From Polytrichum commune (lineage: Eukaryota > Streptophyta > Polytrichopsida > Polytrichales > Polytrichaceae): 64,000 bases of DNA. The stretch is from contig OX485803.1 of assembly GCA_950295325.1 (NCBI GenBank), positions 50,175,554-50,239,553 on the forward strand, written 5' to 3'. Position 1 is the stretch's first letter. Every line of letters begins with the position of its first letter. Shown here piece after piece: positions 12,080-26,460 of the stretch. The translations under genes and the position numbers were made by a program. A model generated the notes under the pieces. It was not told the origin of the DNA and made no database searches. It was given only the letters and a program-made list of their open reading frames with translations.

Positions 12080-12290
12080 ACAAATCAAGGATTGTGAGAC
12101 TTCGAAGTGTCATGGTCTCCCAATTTTGTGTTAGACCCAATTCTTTGAGGTAGGCTTGAGGAAAAATTCAGTAGACTGTGAAACAAGGTCCATTCCTTAC
12201 CATGTAGGACTCTCTCTGGATATTCTTCCATTGTCCTCAAGCTATATGGTAAATTGAAGTGGATGGTCTTGGCCATTTCCACCATTTATG
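12080..12290. repeat. Dispersed repeat, copy A
   Basis: Similar in the same orientation to about 39530-39770. Shared blocks include the GTCATGGTCTCCC / GTCATAGTCTTCT pair, TTTTGTGTTAGRCC and CCATGTAGGA. No coding sequence is evident in either copy. Confidence 0.5.
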
Positions 12291-12703
12291 ATTTTAACTT
12301 TAATCTTCACAAGCCCTCTATTGCTAATGTACATGAATGCCCCTTAAAATTTTCAACATGAGTCAAATATAAGATAGGTATATAAGATAAGTATACCGAA
12401 AACCAACGATGAAACTAAAATCAACATTATGTACTAGTCATAAATTTGCGGGCTTCAAATTTCAATGCACACTTGTTAATCTGAACAAGCCAAGAGTACT
12501 ACATTTGGAAAGGATTGTTATGTTATCATAACGGCTTGACCATTTGACAAAGATGCAACTCCTCCCATATCAAGGCACGGCAACGTACTTATTTCTTTCT
12601 TTAACATGTCAAGATCCAGTCACCGCTTAGGGCCTTATGGGCTGGCAAGTGCATAGACCCTCGAGCACGTTAAACATATGTGGAAAAAGTGGGCACGAGG
12701 TGC

Positions 12704-12734
<31 letters not shown>

Positions 12735-12750
12735 AATCAATCAATCATCA
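12704..12750. repeat. (ATCT)n then (AATC)n microsatellite
   Basis: About eight ATCT units followed by three AATC units. Confidence 0.95.
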
Positions 12751-13239
12751 ATCTACCTACATGGAAGTATTTTTTAATGAGAGCTTTCCACCAGTCTACC
12801 GCCACACACGTCATTCATTTGCATTACCTTTACATGCTCCATATCCCACTTTCGGCTGCATTGCGTCAAAAGAATGGAATGGGTATAAAAATCCACGCAC
12901 ACTAGGCGACCTCGGGCACAACACTGTACAGCCCAAATGTAGATAAGAGCGAAAAGAAAATATGATGGCTCCTCCTGCACGAAAATTTCACCTGGTGACG
13001 CAGGAATCTTGACGTTTTCTTGTGATCCCAATGTTTTCATCAAATAGCATATTTCTTGCATTCATCTTAATCCAAGCAGGCAGTGAGGAACATGGACTCA
13101 AGGACATAAGATTTAATAGCCATTTCTAAAAAGTGGGATGACTAGGATTGGTGAACCCAATGTTATGGCCGTTTAGTCCGTAACATCCACGCTTCTTGAA
13201 ACGGTTCCACATGGAACGAGGAAATTATTGCATACAAGC

Positions 13240-13440
13240 ATATCTCTCATCCATCCAACATGATGACTTGGACCCTTTAAGTCTGTGGCCAATTCAACTC
13301 AAGTGACTTGCACTAAACTAGATCAGGGTCTTTGAAATTACTTCTGGTGTCAATTCATCTTTAAAAAGTAACCTCCGGGCTGTATACTATTCCAGGGCTT
13401 CTATGTTGGATGAAAGAGAGGCTCACTCATATGCAATAAC
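13240..13440. repeat. Dispersed repeat, copy A
   Basis: Resembles about 62990-63160 in the same orientation. The clearest block is CTCCGGGCTGTATACTATTC against CCTTGGGCTGCATATTGTTT, followed by GGCTTNTATG and a GATGAAAGAGAGG-like end. Confidence 0.5.
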
Positions 13441-15518
13441 CCCTCTCTCCATTCCAAATCAGTTGCAACGCACACTTCTAGGAGGCTGAGATCTTGTCAT
13501 TTCCCATATGAAGACACAGGTTTGATTGGTGTACCACTCTCCCACTAGGTTTTGACATAATTCTCCGAACACATGGGCTCATGCAAATGGCCATAAGTTA
13601 GTGGCTGTAACATCCCTATATGTGCAATTGCTCAGATCTGTGTGACAAAGAAAATCAGTTACAAAAACAAGTGTGTAGGTCAAAAGACAGGCTCCCGTGT
13701 TACTCCATGAGGGCTGTGAAGTGGAGCTGAAGTGGAGCTAGGATAGGAGGGGTGTTTGCGAGACAAATGAATGAACATTCATCATTGCAGGAACTAACCA
13801 ACAACTTATGAACAGATCAAGTAGAATTCTATCAGGTGTGCTGTTGGAATAGTAATATGTTTTGCTCTGGAACAGTTACAGACGAAGATTTATGGTGGTG
13901 TTTTAGTTAAGCCATGTGAAAACAACACATCCAAAGAATTCTCATATTCGCATTTTTTAACGATAGCTATGATCCTGAACCCCTAAAATTGTTGGAGCCA
14001 AAGCGTAACAAGTATTATTTAACCAGGTACCACGGAACCAGAAATGGTAGACCTGAATGGGCTCACGAAGTCACAACTCAGGTGAAAGTTGGAGCTCAGA
14101 TTTTCTGGGCAACATGTTATCCACTGTAAAGTTCACCTTTGTCCTGTACAGCAGGCCAACCCCCCTTTCCAGCTCAAAGCAAAAAGGGCGCAAAGTGGGC
14201 TCATTGAACTCCCAGTAAAGGCAAAAAGGGCGTACTTATGCACTCACATACTGTACTTGTGGGTCTATAACTCTCAAGCATGACCCCACTATCCCCCACA
14301 AACACTATGAAGAGCATTTCACAATCCTGAGCCCTACATATGCAAATTGTAGACTGTACAGTAGCAGTATACAGCATATTCAATATAGTCCACCATACTG
14401 TACAGTACACCAAAGCACCATACAGCATGTATTAACTGGTGAAAGTGGTTTGGAGATGTTATGAATACTGGGGGAAATATAAATACATGACTGGCCTCCA
14501 TTCATTAAGATGAGAATCAGACATAGCACTTCAGGTCCTGAAGTTGAGAAAATATATGAACAGAATGGAGTGGACAGGCATCCCCAGTATGTCCATCTGT
14601 GAAAGAATATTGGAATATGTGCCTGGACGGTGCACCTGTTGGAGCAAGTAACGCTGGGAATTGGAAAAAATCTGTTAAAGAACCAGCTCTGGACCAAAAT
14701 TTATGACATAAGTGAATACTAGAAAAAATTCAAGATTTGAAAGCACCTATACTATCATCACACATAGGGTGGATGCAGCTGACCTAATTAAGCAGCACCA
14801 GCTCACTATCTGCCATGTGGCCTCCCGTCTACCTATTCCTAATCCATGCTGACATGCATAATCATGTTTCACTCAAGAAAAAAGTGTGAAGAGAAAAGAC
14901 CAGTGCATTCCTGATTTGAGTTCTTGATGGGAGAAAGCTGGAGAGACCGCCCCAAGTATGCTTCACAGATTGGGCATCCACTACAATTGGCCAACCATAC
15001 TTAACCGAATTGGTAATTTGGAACTGAAAGGCCACATGGTTCCCTTGGCAGCATGCAACAAAATGTCAAGGAAACTGAGCCAATGCTCAAGAGTACAGAT
15101 GCCTGCAACAGCCAAAAGTATTCCTTCAGGATTCAAATTATCCATGGTGATATTACAAACATAACAAATCATATTATAAAGTCATCCACCTGCAACCAGA
15201 ACATCTATATTTTTGCATCACTACTACTTCAAAACAGAATGTCTAGAAATGATAGCTTTGTCCCCGCCAATGATGAGAAGGAAAAGGAAGTTTACTGGTG
15301 GAAGTTTATGGAGCCGCTTCCTGGTACGTCACAACAAGCTCTCTTGGGTCTTGGTAATAGAAATCTTCTCCCAACCAGGTATAAATTTTCACCATAGTAA
15401 TTGTCTATATGATTTAAGGGAGATTCTTGTCTTCCCTCTCCAGAATGAGGACGGGTGTGGCTGCTGAGATGAGCCACAGCTTGGCATGCCTAAATCTACT
15501 GGATTAGTTTGTCCAGAA
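13441..15518. other. 3' flank of the importin-11-like gene
   Basis: No second gene is recognised. The part nearest the stop codon should include the 3' untranslated region of the minus-strand gene, but I could not place a polyadenylation site with confidence. Confidence 0.4.
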
Positions 15519-18500
15519 TCATGACTGCATTAGCTGTTGAAGTTGGCCAAGAAGGGAGGGATGGAGCCGAGCCATTGTGGTATTAAAGGCAGCATCTCCA
15601 TGTAGTTGGGCACATGTTCGAAGCTTTTCCTTTAAGAATAATGCCAAAGGGACCTTATTGATTGGATCTGCAATAGTGACCTGTACATGACCAAATAATA
15701 TTAGAGTCAAGAACAAATTTAAGACGTGATAACAAAGACGTACAAACCAAGTCTCAACATGTGAAGGCTCAATAGCAGGTTGTACACACTCTACTACAAG
15801 GAGTTACCTGTCGTTTTCTTGAGTCTTCACTTTCTATGGGCCCCATTGATCCATCATCAGCAGTGTGATCATCATAACTATCAGCACAATCAAAGAATTG
15901 AAATCAGGAGATTGAGTGCAAGTCAAGGGATTCCAAAAGGAACCAATCATACTAAAAATCACAAGAACAGTCAACAAATTCTGTGTGACCACAAAGATTA
16001 TCTCAAGAGCCTCACCCAGATGCACCTCCGTTTTTCTCCTCCTCGGTCTCATGGAGGACACTTGTACAGACACTGAGACACAATAAACACCAGGTCAGGA
16101 TATGCACTGTACAATAAGACTTCAAGGAGTCTGTTAACAAATATGAAGGGAACAGGATGAGTGCCTCAAAGTTGAGCCTGAGGTTTCCAATATGGAAATA
16201 CAAATAGGCTCCACATTTGAAAAGTTCACTTGGAAGAATGGGTCCAATTAGACATACCTGAGGATCTGCTCGAGTCTGTCCAGTACTTGAGGTTGACTAA
16301 CTGTAAGTAGAATGCAGAGAGCTAATGCACACAACTTCCGCTTCAATATGCTTGTCAAAGAATCGACCTGTCAACATAAGTGAATAATGAGGTGCATACA
16401 TTCTAAGCTGCATAGTAACAGGAGTCCCAGATGAAATGACAAGATAGAGGGTGCACTGCACCGAATAGGAATGAGACGCAACTGTAAGCAAGAAATTCTT
16501 GCCGGTTAATGCTGACTCTCACCTTGGCATGGAAGAAGCAGGAAGATGAAGCAAAGAAAACCTTATAACCTCTGTTACCTTGTCAAGCCAAGCATCAAAG
16601 AAGATAAATAGTGCACTTTGGTCGGTGACGGCCACGCCTGACTGTTGAAGAGCAAGGGAAAGAGATGGTTGCGAGGTAAATTGTGCAAAGAAAGCATTAT
16701 TTTGTACAAATACTCTTGCTAGCACTGCTCCTGCAGACGCCTTCACTAGATCAGCCTCATCACGCCCACTCACCACCAAGACTAGAAGCTTCTGCAAGTT
16801 CAAAGAGCCTGTAAGATCTCATTGTGCAATAACAACAAATCAAGTCACTCATCTATGTACCTCTATCAATGGCCACAAGACCAGTATGCAACAGTATATT
16901 CCAAAAGGCTGAGCAGAATGCACACTGATGCAACCAAGCCTATGATCAGCACTCCAATTCTATGCTCAGAACAAAAACACAATAAACATGTCCAACATTG
17001 CTAAACTTGCCACCTGCAAAAGGGATCAGCCAAAGGGACCCGGAAGAGAGAAGTACCTGCAAAACTCCTTCCAGAAGTGCAGGAGCATCCACAGGAAAGC
17101 ACTGTGTAATACAAAACAAGAAAACAAAGTCATGAATTGCAAAGGGTATACCACCTGCAACCTAGGACACCACCTATAGTGATTAACCACACAACAATAT
17201 GCTTAAGAACATAGATTGATATGGTTTTGTATAGAAACAGTCATCTGGCATATGGTTTAAGTACAACATTTGCACCTGAATGAGGGAATCAATCACAGGC
17301 AAGGTACACAACATCCCTCTCTCCTTCACATTTCCAATCACAATGTCAAAGACTTTCACCACGCCCTCAGCATGAAGGCGCAAAAAATCTCCCCTTCCAA
17401 GAAGAATATAGCTCTCAATGATGTTCATAGCCGCCTGCAAACCCACAATAATTACATCCAGATTACTATCATGCACCAGATGTAGTACCAAAATGACAAG
17501 TTTAAAACTGGACAGAGTTAATTTTCAATCATTCCTTCCTCATTGAAGCTTATGGATGACCATCAGAAAGGCTCTTATATGTACTCAAGATTTTAAGGGA
17601 TTTTTAGATAATAACAAATGATTTAGTCACTGAATCAAATTCACTCATACTATTTTTATTTTTATTTTTATTTTAAAAAAAAAAGCTTCTGCAAAGAAAC
17701 ACAAGCTTATACATTTTTGAAAAGGCAGAAGGAATGTAAGTGCAGGTGAATCATCACAAGGAAAAAAGGTAAAATGAGTAATGCATCAAGTAATATAAGT
17801 GAAGATGAACTATGTCCTAAAGAAACTAGGGCATAGTAACCCAGCTACACACCTGAAGATGATCAAAATTTAGCTCCATCACAGCAACCAGATGAGGAAA
17901 TAGGCTCATGAGAGGAGGCACCATAACTGGAGCATTTCTCAAAGTCGTTTGCCATAACTGCAGGCAATCATGGGTCCAAGCAACAACCTTTTTAGCATCA
18001 CAGTTTCTCAAAACTAACAATCACATATGGCCATAATTTTAAGCACCAAACAAAAATTGACAGTAAGAACCGTAAGAACCAACAGGCTAAGTCCATGATA
18101 AGGTTTAAAACATAGAAAAACCACCTGCATGCCATCTTCAAGCATGTTGAGTTCATCAGGCTGATTGACATCAGTACTGTACTGCAAAATTGGGAACAGG
18201 ATGTCATAACAAATAGGGGACTTTGGTCCAAGGGCCACCAACAGACGCTGAAGTGCAAGCATCACTTGTATCTGCAGTAAGCTCTGCCCATCTGAATCTT
18301 CCCAGACCTGTGTACACCCAGAAACCAGGATAACCATCATGTTCTGTTCTTCAAACTAACATGAGCAAACCTAAGAACTGAACAAAGAGATATCTACCAG
18401 CTAGATCATAGATAAAACCAAAGTAAGGTACCGCACTTGCAAAGTAAAACAACTACCAGTAAGCAAGGTGCAGCGAAGTCAGTATTATACACAAAAAGGC

Positions 18501-21500
18501 AGACCCATTCACAGAGTCCCTTTACATTCTGAAAAGGGATCTCCATAATTTTGAAAGAGAACAATGATACTCCATGTATCAAAGACAAAAACTAATGCAT
18601 GATTTGAGTGCACAAAAAGTAATATCATAGTCAGCTGCTGACTCACCTGAGGTAAAAAGGCTAGAATCTTCTCAACACATGGAACTATCTTTTCCCCAAG
18701 ACGATCAATAATGAGGGAAACAAGATTGAAAATTTGAAGCTGCACATTGAGAACAAAATGAACTTTAACATTGACACCATGAGAGACATCGAATAGATTT
18801 GAGATGGAACCATACATTTTCACACAGCAGTTCGGGAAATGCACATTACAGGGAGCATGCAATATTCTCTTGCAGCAAGGCCTGTTTTAATGCTTGAAGA
18901 GAGACAAGGCACTTTCAAATTCGTAATTAGATATGAACAATCAGATGGTAGGAGTCCCACTTGTTCATGACTTGACATGACAAGTGGCTGCCAATCCACC
19001 ACTCCACCCTCTCCATCTAAGCTGTTAATGAAAGAAAAAGGTACATTTGTGGCATATACTTCACATCCCTTTCTCAAAGTATAATGAAGGGTTTCTCATG
19101 TGATGTTATGCAAGCAGATGGTATATTGCAATTAAAGTACAGCTGAATTACAGTAAGGGTTCTGAGAGTGAGACCTTGGAGTCGAACTCCTGCGCACTCT
19201 GCATAAACTGAATCAGAAGACCAAGGCACACCGGCACATACTCGACGAACTCATCTTCATAAAAGTGGACGTCATCTATCAGATGGTGCAAAGAGTGGCA
19301 TGCTGCCAACTGCACACATTGGAAATTTGTTGTAAGGCATCTTAGGTATAATACAGATTCAATTTGTTGTCGAGCATCTCAGGCATAATAAGACACCACA
19401 TTCTCAACTTCTTCCAGCCATCTCTCTTGGCAACCAACAGGTGGAGGAGCCCTTACTTGAACAGCCAGGTCACCATCCCCAAGCAGACTCAGCAAAGCAC
19501 TGTAAACAGGCTTCCTCAACTCGTCTTTAATCTGACACCAACCACAACAAGGAATCAAAAATCAGTGCAAGTCAAGATTTGAAAGTTAATGAAAAGCTTA
19601 CTGATTGCTATGAAGTTAAACAATAATTCAGATCAACAAACAACATTGAGAATAACATCATGTATCTAACACCTGTTTTGACAGTTAGATAACTAGTACC
19701 ATTATATAGCATTATTATAATAGACAACCAGAAACTATGAATTTGATTGTTAAAGATTATCAGCATGGAAGACCTTACGATTTCAAAAGTTACAAGGAGT
19801 GAAACTAGTGAATACAGACCTTGTTAACCCACTTTCCCAGGAGCCAAGCCACTCTCCGACGGAGTATTCTTCCATTAGGGTGGTGATTACCCATTTCATG
19901 GACAAGCGCTCCTTCCCACCTGACACAACACATGTTCCACAACTTACTACAAAATCATCTCACACTCAACAATTTACCCCTACAAACCTTCAACCTTGCA
20001 CATAAAAGAACACAGTTTAGAATTTAGGGTTTAGGGTTTAGGGTTTAGGGTTTAAGGAAACATGTCTTGAGATACATTCAGTTTTCTACAAACTTACAAC
20101 CGCATCTAAAGATGATTTCATTTACACAAGCAGATTCATAATTTAGATGTACAGGTAATGATTTCCTCACAGACAAGAGAAAAGGTCAATAAGTTACAAT
20201 AACCATAAGCACTAATGTGCTCCACAGAAAGTTGAAAACGTGTATAAACACAATGAAGAAACCATGGCTAACTGCATATACATCACAGTGGCAAAGAAAT
20301 TTGTGAGAATTATCCTCCCAGAAACACAACTTTAAGAGTAACAAACCATGATTTGAAGTCAATGTAGTCATGAAGATCATAATAGGCAGCCCCAACTGCA
20401 TTATATGTTGCTTCTTTCAGTAATAGAGCTGGTGTGATTTGCACATCCCCACCAGGAGGAGCAGGGGGGCATCCCTCTGATGCTTGCTTGAGAATATTGA
20501 CCACCACAGGTGCTAAGAGCTGCGACCAATATATGTTTACACAGATTTAGAAGCAGATGTGTACTCTTGTGTTATATAACAAGTGACTTTAGTAAAGAGT
20601 AGGCCCGAATAGGATAACTCTGTAAAAATTAAGGGTAAAAGGAGTCCATGCAGAATCAAAGAAGGGCCATAAAATTGAAGCCTGCGAGAGCAAAAAGAAT
20701 TAGGATTGGACCTGATTCACCCTAAGTTGTTGGACATCAGATGCTATTTTCTCAAAACTCTGATAATCTCCATAACTAAAGCAGCAAGTTCTGAGCAAAA
20801 TTCAGATTTTTTGCTCTTTGACAAAGTTTGGCCATCTACAAAGATATCCTACGGCTGTTTGAAATCTCAGTGCCTATTGATAGTTGTGAACCTTTCAGAA
20901 TACTTATTTTGAGCCTTTCAAGCAGCATAAAATGGAAACATGCACTTTGATAAATTACCTCCCGATGAGATTCAAAGAGAGCAAGGTAGAGAGATTCAGC
21001 ACAGGGCCGCAACTTTTCCTTCCACTGTACTATGTCTTGTTCGTGGTGAAATGCTTCAGGATCAAGTGCCCACTCCTCCAAATCAACAGGAGTAAGCACG
21101 AAGTAACTGTGCAATCAAACAAGACCACAGATTATACACAGACAAAATGCACAGCAGAACTGGATTTGACAACAATTATATCAAATCAAAAACTTCCGGC
21201 CCACAACTTCCGTTCCGTGAGGAACTCTCAAATTTGATCCACACATCAATCCTACTGCTTGATTCTAGGTTCACCATTGATTTCAAAAAAAAAGAAATTT
21301 CAATGTCCTTGTAATCCCTTGTCTCAATGAGATCTTCTATAAATCAACATGGAACTTCAAGGGCTTGTGGTGGTTTACTGCAAAGTCATGGCGACACACA
21401 TCGTCTGAAGCAGTTACCTTCGAACAAGAATTTCACAAAGTACCACCAGCCGTTGCTTGTCCAAAAGAGATAGGACTATTTCTTCTGCCTGTCTAGCAAG

Positions 21501-24500
21501 AGTTCCTTTCGTCTCTTCAATGGTTGGAGTGCTCTGCCCAACAACCCTTCCAGACTTGTTGGGACTGTAAGAGGCACATTGAACAACGCTTTGAACAAAG
21601 ATCATACACTTGATCAAGAAATTTTCAAACACTGTACTCTCCTCCTTTGCTTCTATGATCTGTAAATAGCAATATTCCAAGACTGGAGGAAGTACAGTCC
21701 TGTTACTGAACGAATAGGGATGTATGGATTGCACATCCACAAGTATTTTCATCAACCTCAAGCAAGCTTTTTCCACAAATCCTCGCAGAACTTGCCCATT
21801 TTTCAGTGCACTTCCTGTATCACAGAAAATATATATTAATGATATATTATTGATATGTTAATGAATATCTTTCATGATTGTTGAAGATAATGTTGATGTT
21901 GATCATATATTCTGAAGCAACTGAAAACTGATGATGCACCAAGGCAAACTGCTGAGGTCATACAAGCATTCCTGACACATTAATAAGAATTCAGGAGCTT
22001 GGTTACCAGAAATAACAAATTGAACAAACTCTTCTCCTGATTACCAACCACATAAGTAACAAAGAAAACCATTAATAACTGCGAGAATTCTGAGAATGAC
22101 ACAGTTTGCGTCACATTCAGCATGCCCACATCTTGCCCTCAAAAAACACACTTGCCAGCAATGATGCTCATTGATTGGCCAGTCTCTGCACAGACTTCCA
22201 CAGGAGAAATATTTTCCTTTTTAGTCCCTGAATATGTATAGTATGGTGAAGGTTACTGTATCAAAATTATGAAGAGAGCCAACTTACGATATTGCAGTAA
22301 AGATTGGACTGCTTGTAGAAATGGAGGACACACTTGTTGCACTCGTGCTACTTCCTGCACCCATGGTGTACAATATGAATAATGAGTGAACTAACAGAAA
22401 GAATGAAATAGAATAGAAATGCTCTCCCAATCTACTGATGGACCCGTTACCAGTCCCGACACAACCTTCCTTGAAATTCAGTCAGGGCATACCAAAGCCA
22501 ACACCAAAACATGATTTCTCTTGCCTATCATATTCTAAGGATACCAGACATCATCACCGGTAGACTCTCCATCTCAGAGTACAACTCCTCACATACCAAC
22601 ACACCCCTTTCAAGACCTGGAAAACTGCTACTTAAAAGTCGGACCACTCGAGAATGTCCCCTGCAGTAACGATTTTCCAGGTGGCATACCTGGACAGACT
22701 TGGCATCACTTTGAAAGCCATGTAGCAGCATTCGACGAAGAACTTTCAAACAGAGCATCCACCGCTCACATGTCAACCTTAGTGCCTGGTCTTGATCAGC
22801 AGCGACAAGTGCACCTTGAGGTCCTGCTATAAGAGTTTGAAGACCTTGTAGAATCCCCTGAGTGTCCGTACACCAGTGATGCCATGTGTACTCAAAATAC
22901 TGGGACGTTATCTGCAAAATATACATATGAAGATATTGGAGGCCAAAGTTATGATCTGTAAACTTATAATCTGAGGCAGGTTCTTATAACAAACTCCACT
23001 CCCTTTGAATTTCTACTTATGCAAGCAACAATTCACAATTCACCAGACATAAAAAAAATCTGCTCAGCATATCTTCATCATGATCATGAACAAGGAGATT
23101 GAACAGCTTCTCCTGACCACAGGAATCCTTTGATCATCAGTCAAGATACACAAAACACAAACCTCAGCAAAGTTCCGTTGATCTGCTGCTAGACGTTTAG
23201 TAGAAAGCTCCTTCAAAGTTTGATTAAGAACCAGGTAAACCCTTTGCGTCGTGAGTACATCAGGAGACTGCAACTTTTGCAGCAATGTTGGGAAAAGCTG
23301 TGGCCTGCAAGCCAACCTCACACATGAGACTCACATACTCTTCAAAATGAGGTAGTAAAGTTCCAAACCCAATTATTAAAATATGGAAGCATAACACAAT
23401 TTGCAGCAGAACCATCAATGCCACTCAGCAACAATAGCAGATGACTTCACAAGGCCCAAGTTTGATTTAATGTCACATCATATACTAATTAAAAGGACAA
23501 CAAAGCTCTGCAGGTACATACCATTCCCGAGGATAATCAAATCGAGCAATTTTTGAAATAAGAAGGGCTAATTGTACAGCAACCTGCCAGAAGATGCAAA
23601 TTGTCAGCTTTGTCCCAGCTGCTCATCACAACCCTGGAAATCAGGGCTCAGGAAATCCCTATCTCAAAGACTTTATGAAATGCAACATAGAATCAGGGTC
23701 TTACTAAGGTTACTAAATCTTAGAGTCTGCTCCAAGGATTTGACTCCACACAATAAAGATTTGCCATAGATCAAGTGATTAAAAGAGTTATTCCCTATGG
23801 ACTGAGGGAGAGAACAAGATTTGTAGGCTACATCAAGCCTTTGACATACAAGAAACCTCGATATTTTCCGCTGCTCTGTCACTAACAGCATCTATGAGCT
23901 TCATAGATGAGAAAAGACAGCAAGAGTCACTTGAAGCTTGAAACAGAACAATTAGTGAAGCAAATTGTATTCAGACCTGATTGTTCTCCTCCCTGATAAG
24001 ATCAAGCAGCCTGCTCCGAAGATGAGGTTTTTCTGCATCACTTATGCCCCTGTGAGCCCCATACAGTGTCAAGCCTCTTCTAACATGTGAAGGAGTGTGA
24101 ACATTACAAGTATGAGAGCAGAACCCACCAGATGTGTTTCAATTGCCAAGAAAAGAGAGTTGATAAGTAAACCAAACAAATGAAAGCTGATAAGTGCACA
24201 CTGCACTTTAGCATGCTAAGATGACCTCTAGTTATTACATATACAGAAGCACCCATCAACCAGGAAAAGAAAACCTAGATATTGAGAAGATCTAGCACTA
24301 AAGACCCCATATAATGAAGACAACTTAGCAGCCTTCGCATGTTTTAGAGAGACAAGGGTTCGCACCATAGGCGTATGAGAACTTACGGAGAATCTCGACG
24401 AGACCGCCAATAACGATTTATGCTGTTTTTGAAATATACAGATGCTAACCACCTAGCATCACTCTGCTGCTCCAAATCCTTGGCACCAATAATTTCCTGC

Positions 24501-25739
24501 AGGTTACAAACTGATGGCCATAAATAACTAATTTAGAGGATAAACAAAAGAGTTGTACACGCTTAGGAAAACCCACATGTTCCAAAGACTGCAGGCAGCA
24601 CTAAACCCTAAAATATGAAGTACATTCCTAAGAAACAAGGCTAAAAGGAAAGAGCACCAGACTCAAGTGAGAATATGGTGCTGACCTACTTACTCATGCA
24701 GATATGCTAAAACCCTAACGTGAGCAGGCTGCCACTTTACCTCTTTTCAAAGGATGACAACATAATGAACCCTAAAGTGGACAAGCCAATGTGCATCGTA
24801 CCTTTGCTGTCTGAGAAAGAGTCCTAATCCAACAACCACTTACAATACAAGTTATTGCTCATATACTCATTTGTGGAGGTCAACCAATTTCATAACATCA
24901 ACACAATTCCCAGTACGAATTGCACGATAGACCAACACTAAGAGAAGTATTGTGTACTCTTTGGGAGGAACAACAGCACAATAAGACAAAAAGACATCAT
25001 ATACTGAGCTTTACACAGCAGTGAGAGCCAAGAGACTATTAACATACAATTGTCAATCTCACATATTTCATCCCTACATAAAACCCTAAAGCTTGACACA
25101 GGCCTTCTCCTGAATACAAGAGACTTAGATATATTTCAGTAGATACAAATAAGTTTAGCTGAAGCTACTGAGAGGCATGACAAGCAGAGGGTGAGAAAAA
25201 TGGTTCTCGTCTCTGCTGAAACATGAACTTCATCAACATAAACCAAGGGCATAAGGAGTTCTTAGTGAGTAAGAACACCGTCAAACAATTGTCCCCTAGT
25301 AGAGAGTACTGAATGGTGGCAATCCATTTATAAAGACAAAACAACGATGGATGATTGAAACAAATACTTCCAGCTCAATAGGAAATCAGAATAGATAGGG
25401 GGTAACCATCCCTCCTGCTTACAAAACAACATGCGGTTGAGCTTTAGGAAATCCCTAGGTCCGATGATGATTTTTTAAGCAAAAGACAGACAACACGATT
25501 CCCTCAACGGAGAAATATCGAAAGACGGGCAACACACATAGGGATCACACAACATAATTCTAATGACCTCCCGACAATAATATAGTCCTTACCAAAAGGC
25601 ATGAGCAAAAGCCAGGGCGATTCTCGCAAGCTGCTAGCGTTGCCTCTGCAGGCTTGCGCGTGGCCTCATCCTGTCGTAGAGCATCTTGAAGCAGAGTGTA
25701 TACCCTTGCAAGATCCTCTGATGATGTAAGAAGAGCCAT
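15519..25739 (-). CDS. Importin-11-like nuclear transport receptor
   Basis: The protein should carry cargo through nuclear pores in a Ran-dependent way, as importin-beta family receptors do. Twenty-three exons, all with GT-AG borders, join in frame to 1015 residues, close to the usual importin-11 length: 25593-25739, 24387-24496, 23977-24049, 23522-23583, 23163-23304, 22690-22911, 22288-22354, 21418-21814, 20959-21106, 20347-20519, 19820-19919, 19457-19531, 19175-19309, 18647-18739, 18125-18307, 17853-17957, 17276-17434, 17057-17101, 16579-16791, 16258-16367, 16016-16072, 15808-15877, 15519-15680. The importin-beta N-terminal (Ran-binding) domain lies at about residues 29-100 (RKPAEATL..., ASVYFKNSINRYW). 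Family hallmarks follow, such as FHHEQDIVQWKEKLRPCAE near residue 430 and HEAT/ARM helices throughout. An acidic, less conserved stretch (about 915-960) precedes the C-terminal LHPSLLGQLQQLM. The ATG at 25739 opens a typical N-terminus. I see no frameshift. The importin-11 assignment comes from remembered plant homologues; intron placement is my reading. Confidence 0.93.
20023..20054. repeat. Interstitial telomere-like repeat in intron 10
   Basis: Four perfect TTTAGGG units plus a partial unit on the plus strand, inside the intron between exons 10 and 11 of the importin gene. TTTAGGG is the standard plant telomere unit. Such a short tract inside a gene is an interstitial site, not a chromosome end. 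Confidence 0.95.
24603..25089. promoter_or_regulatory. Telo-box motifs in intron 1
   Basis: AAACCCTAA occurs at 24603-24611, 24710-24718 and 25081-25089, and a near match AACCCTAAA near 24770, all on the plus strand in the first intron of the importin gene. In plants, telo boxes near the 5' end of genes are known to bind Myb-type and Polycomb-recruiting factors. A role here is only inferred from position and clustering. Confidence 0.45.
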
Positions 25740-26460
25740 TACAGATTGGACTCTCGACCCTCCTAGGTAGCACTAATTAGATGCGACCGTCGAATGCTAA
25801 ATGCCTCCTCCACCACCAGGTCGTCACCACTCATGCTTCAAGCACAGGATCCTCTCAAACCTAAAGCCCCACCAATCCCCAGTTACGGATGCTCAATTTC
25901 CCAACAGAAATTTCAAGCAATGAAGCAGCACCGCGATACATCATCATCATCATCATCATAAGGTGTTTCATATCATCGATACTCTCTATTGACCTTTATC
26001 TATTGGAAATGCTGATGATGATCCTAAAGCTCACCACTCCCACTGACAAAATGGCTTCCAAGAGAAAACGACCTAAAAGAGCAATCCTCTCGGTGAAACC
26101 CTCGCTAACTTAGAAAGACAAAAATCACATCACACAATGATCTTAATCACCGGAAACCTAAACAGAGACTATCATTCTCCACAAATTCTGGTCACATAAG
26201 CTGCGAAAGAACGTTCCAGACACTCCAAAACTTACAGGGAATATTTCGAGGTGGTGGAGCGTGTGTACCGAGGGTTTGTGCTTTTGTTGTTTGTGTGACG
26301 ATAGTTTGCAGACTCGATGATGATTGATGCAGACGATGGATGGTGCGGGATTAAGTTAGCACAACTTACTCCACTATGGCTGGCCAAGTTCCAAGGAAGC
26401 TCAAATCGAGCTCGAATTCGGTGAGGAGACGATCAGAAGCTCGCTGGAAAAGCAAGGATC
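25740..26460. other. 5' flank of the importin-11-like gene
   Basis: This must hold the 5' untranslated region and promoter of the minus-strand gene. No convincing TATA box is visible. A (ATC)n tract of about seven units lies at 25939-25960. Confidence 0.45.

Noticed and set aside
20023-20054. A chromosome end or telomere
   Set aside because: Only four TTTAGGG units, within an intron of an intact gene; an interstitial motif is the only reasonable reading.
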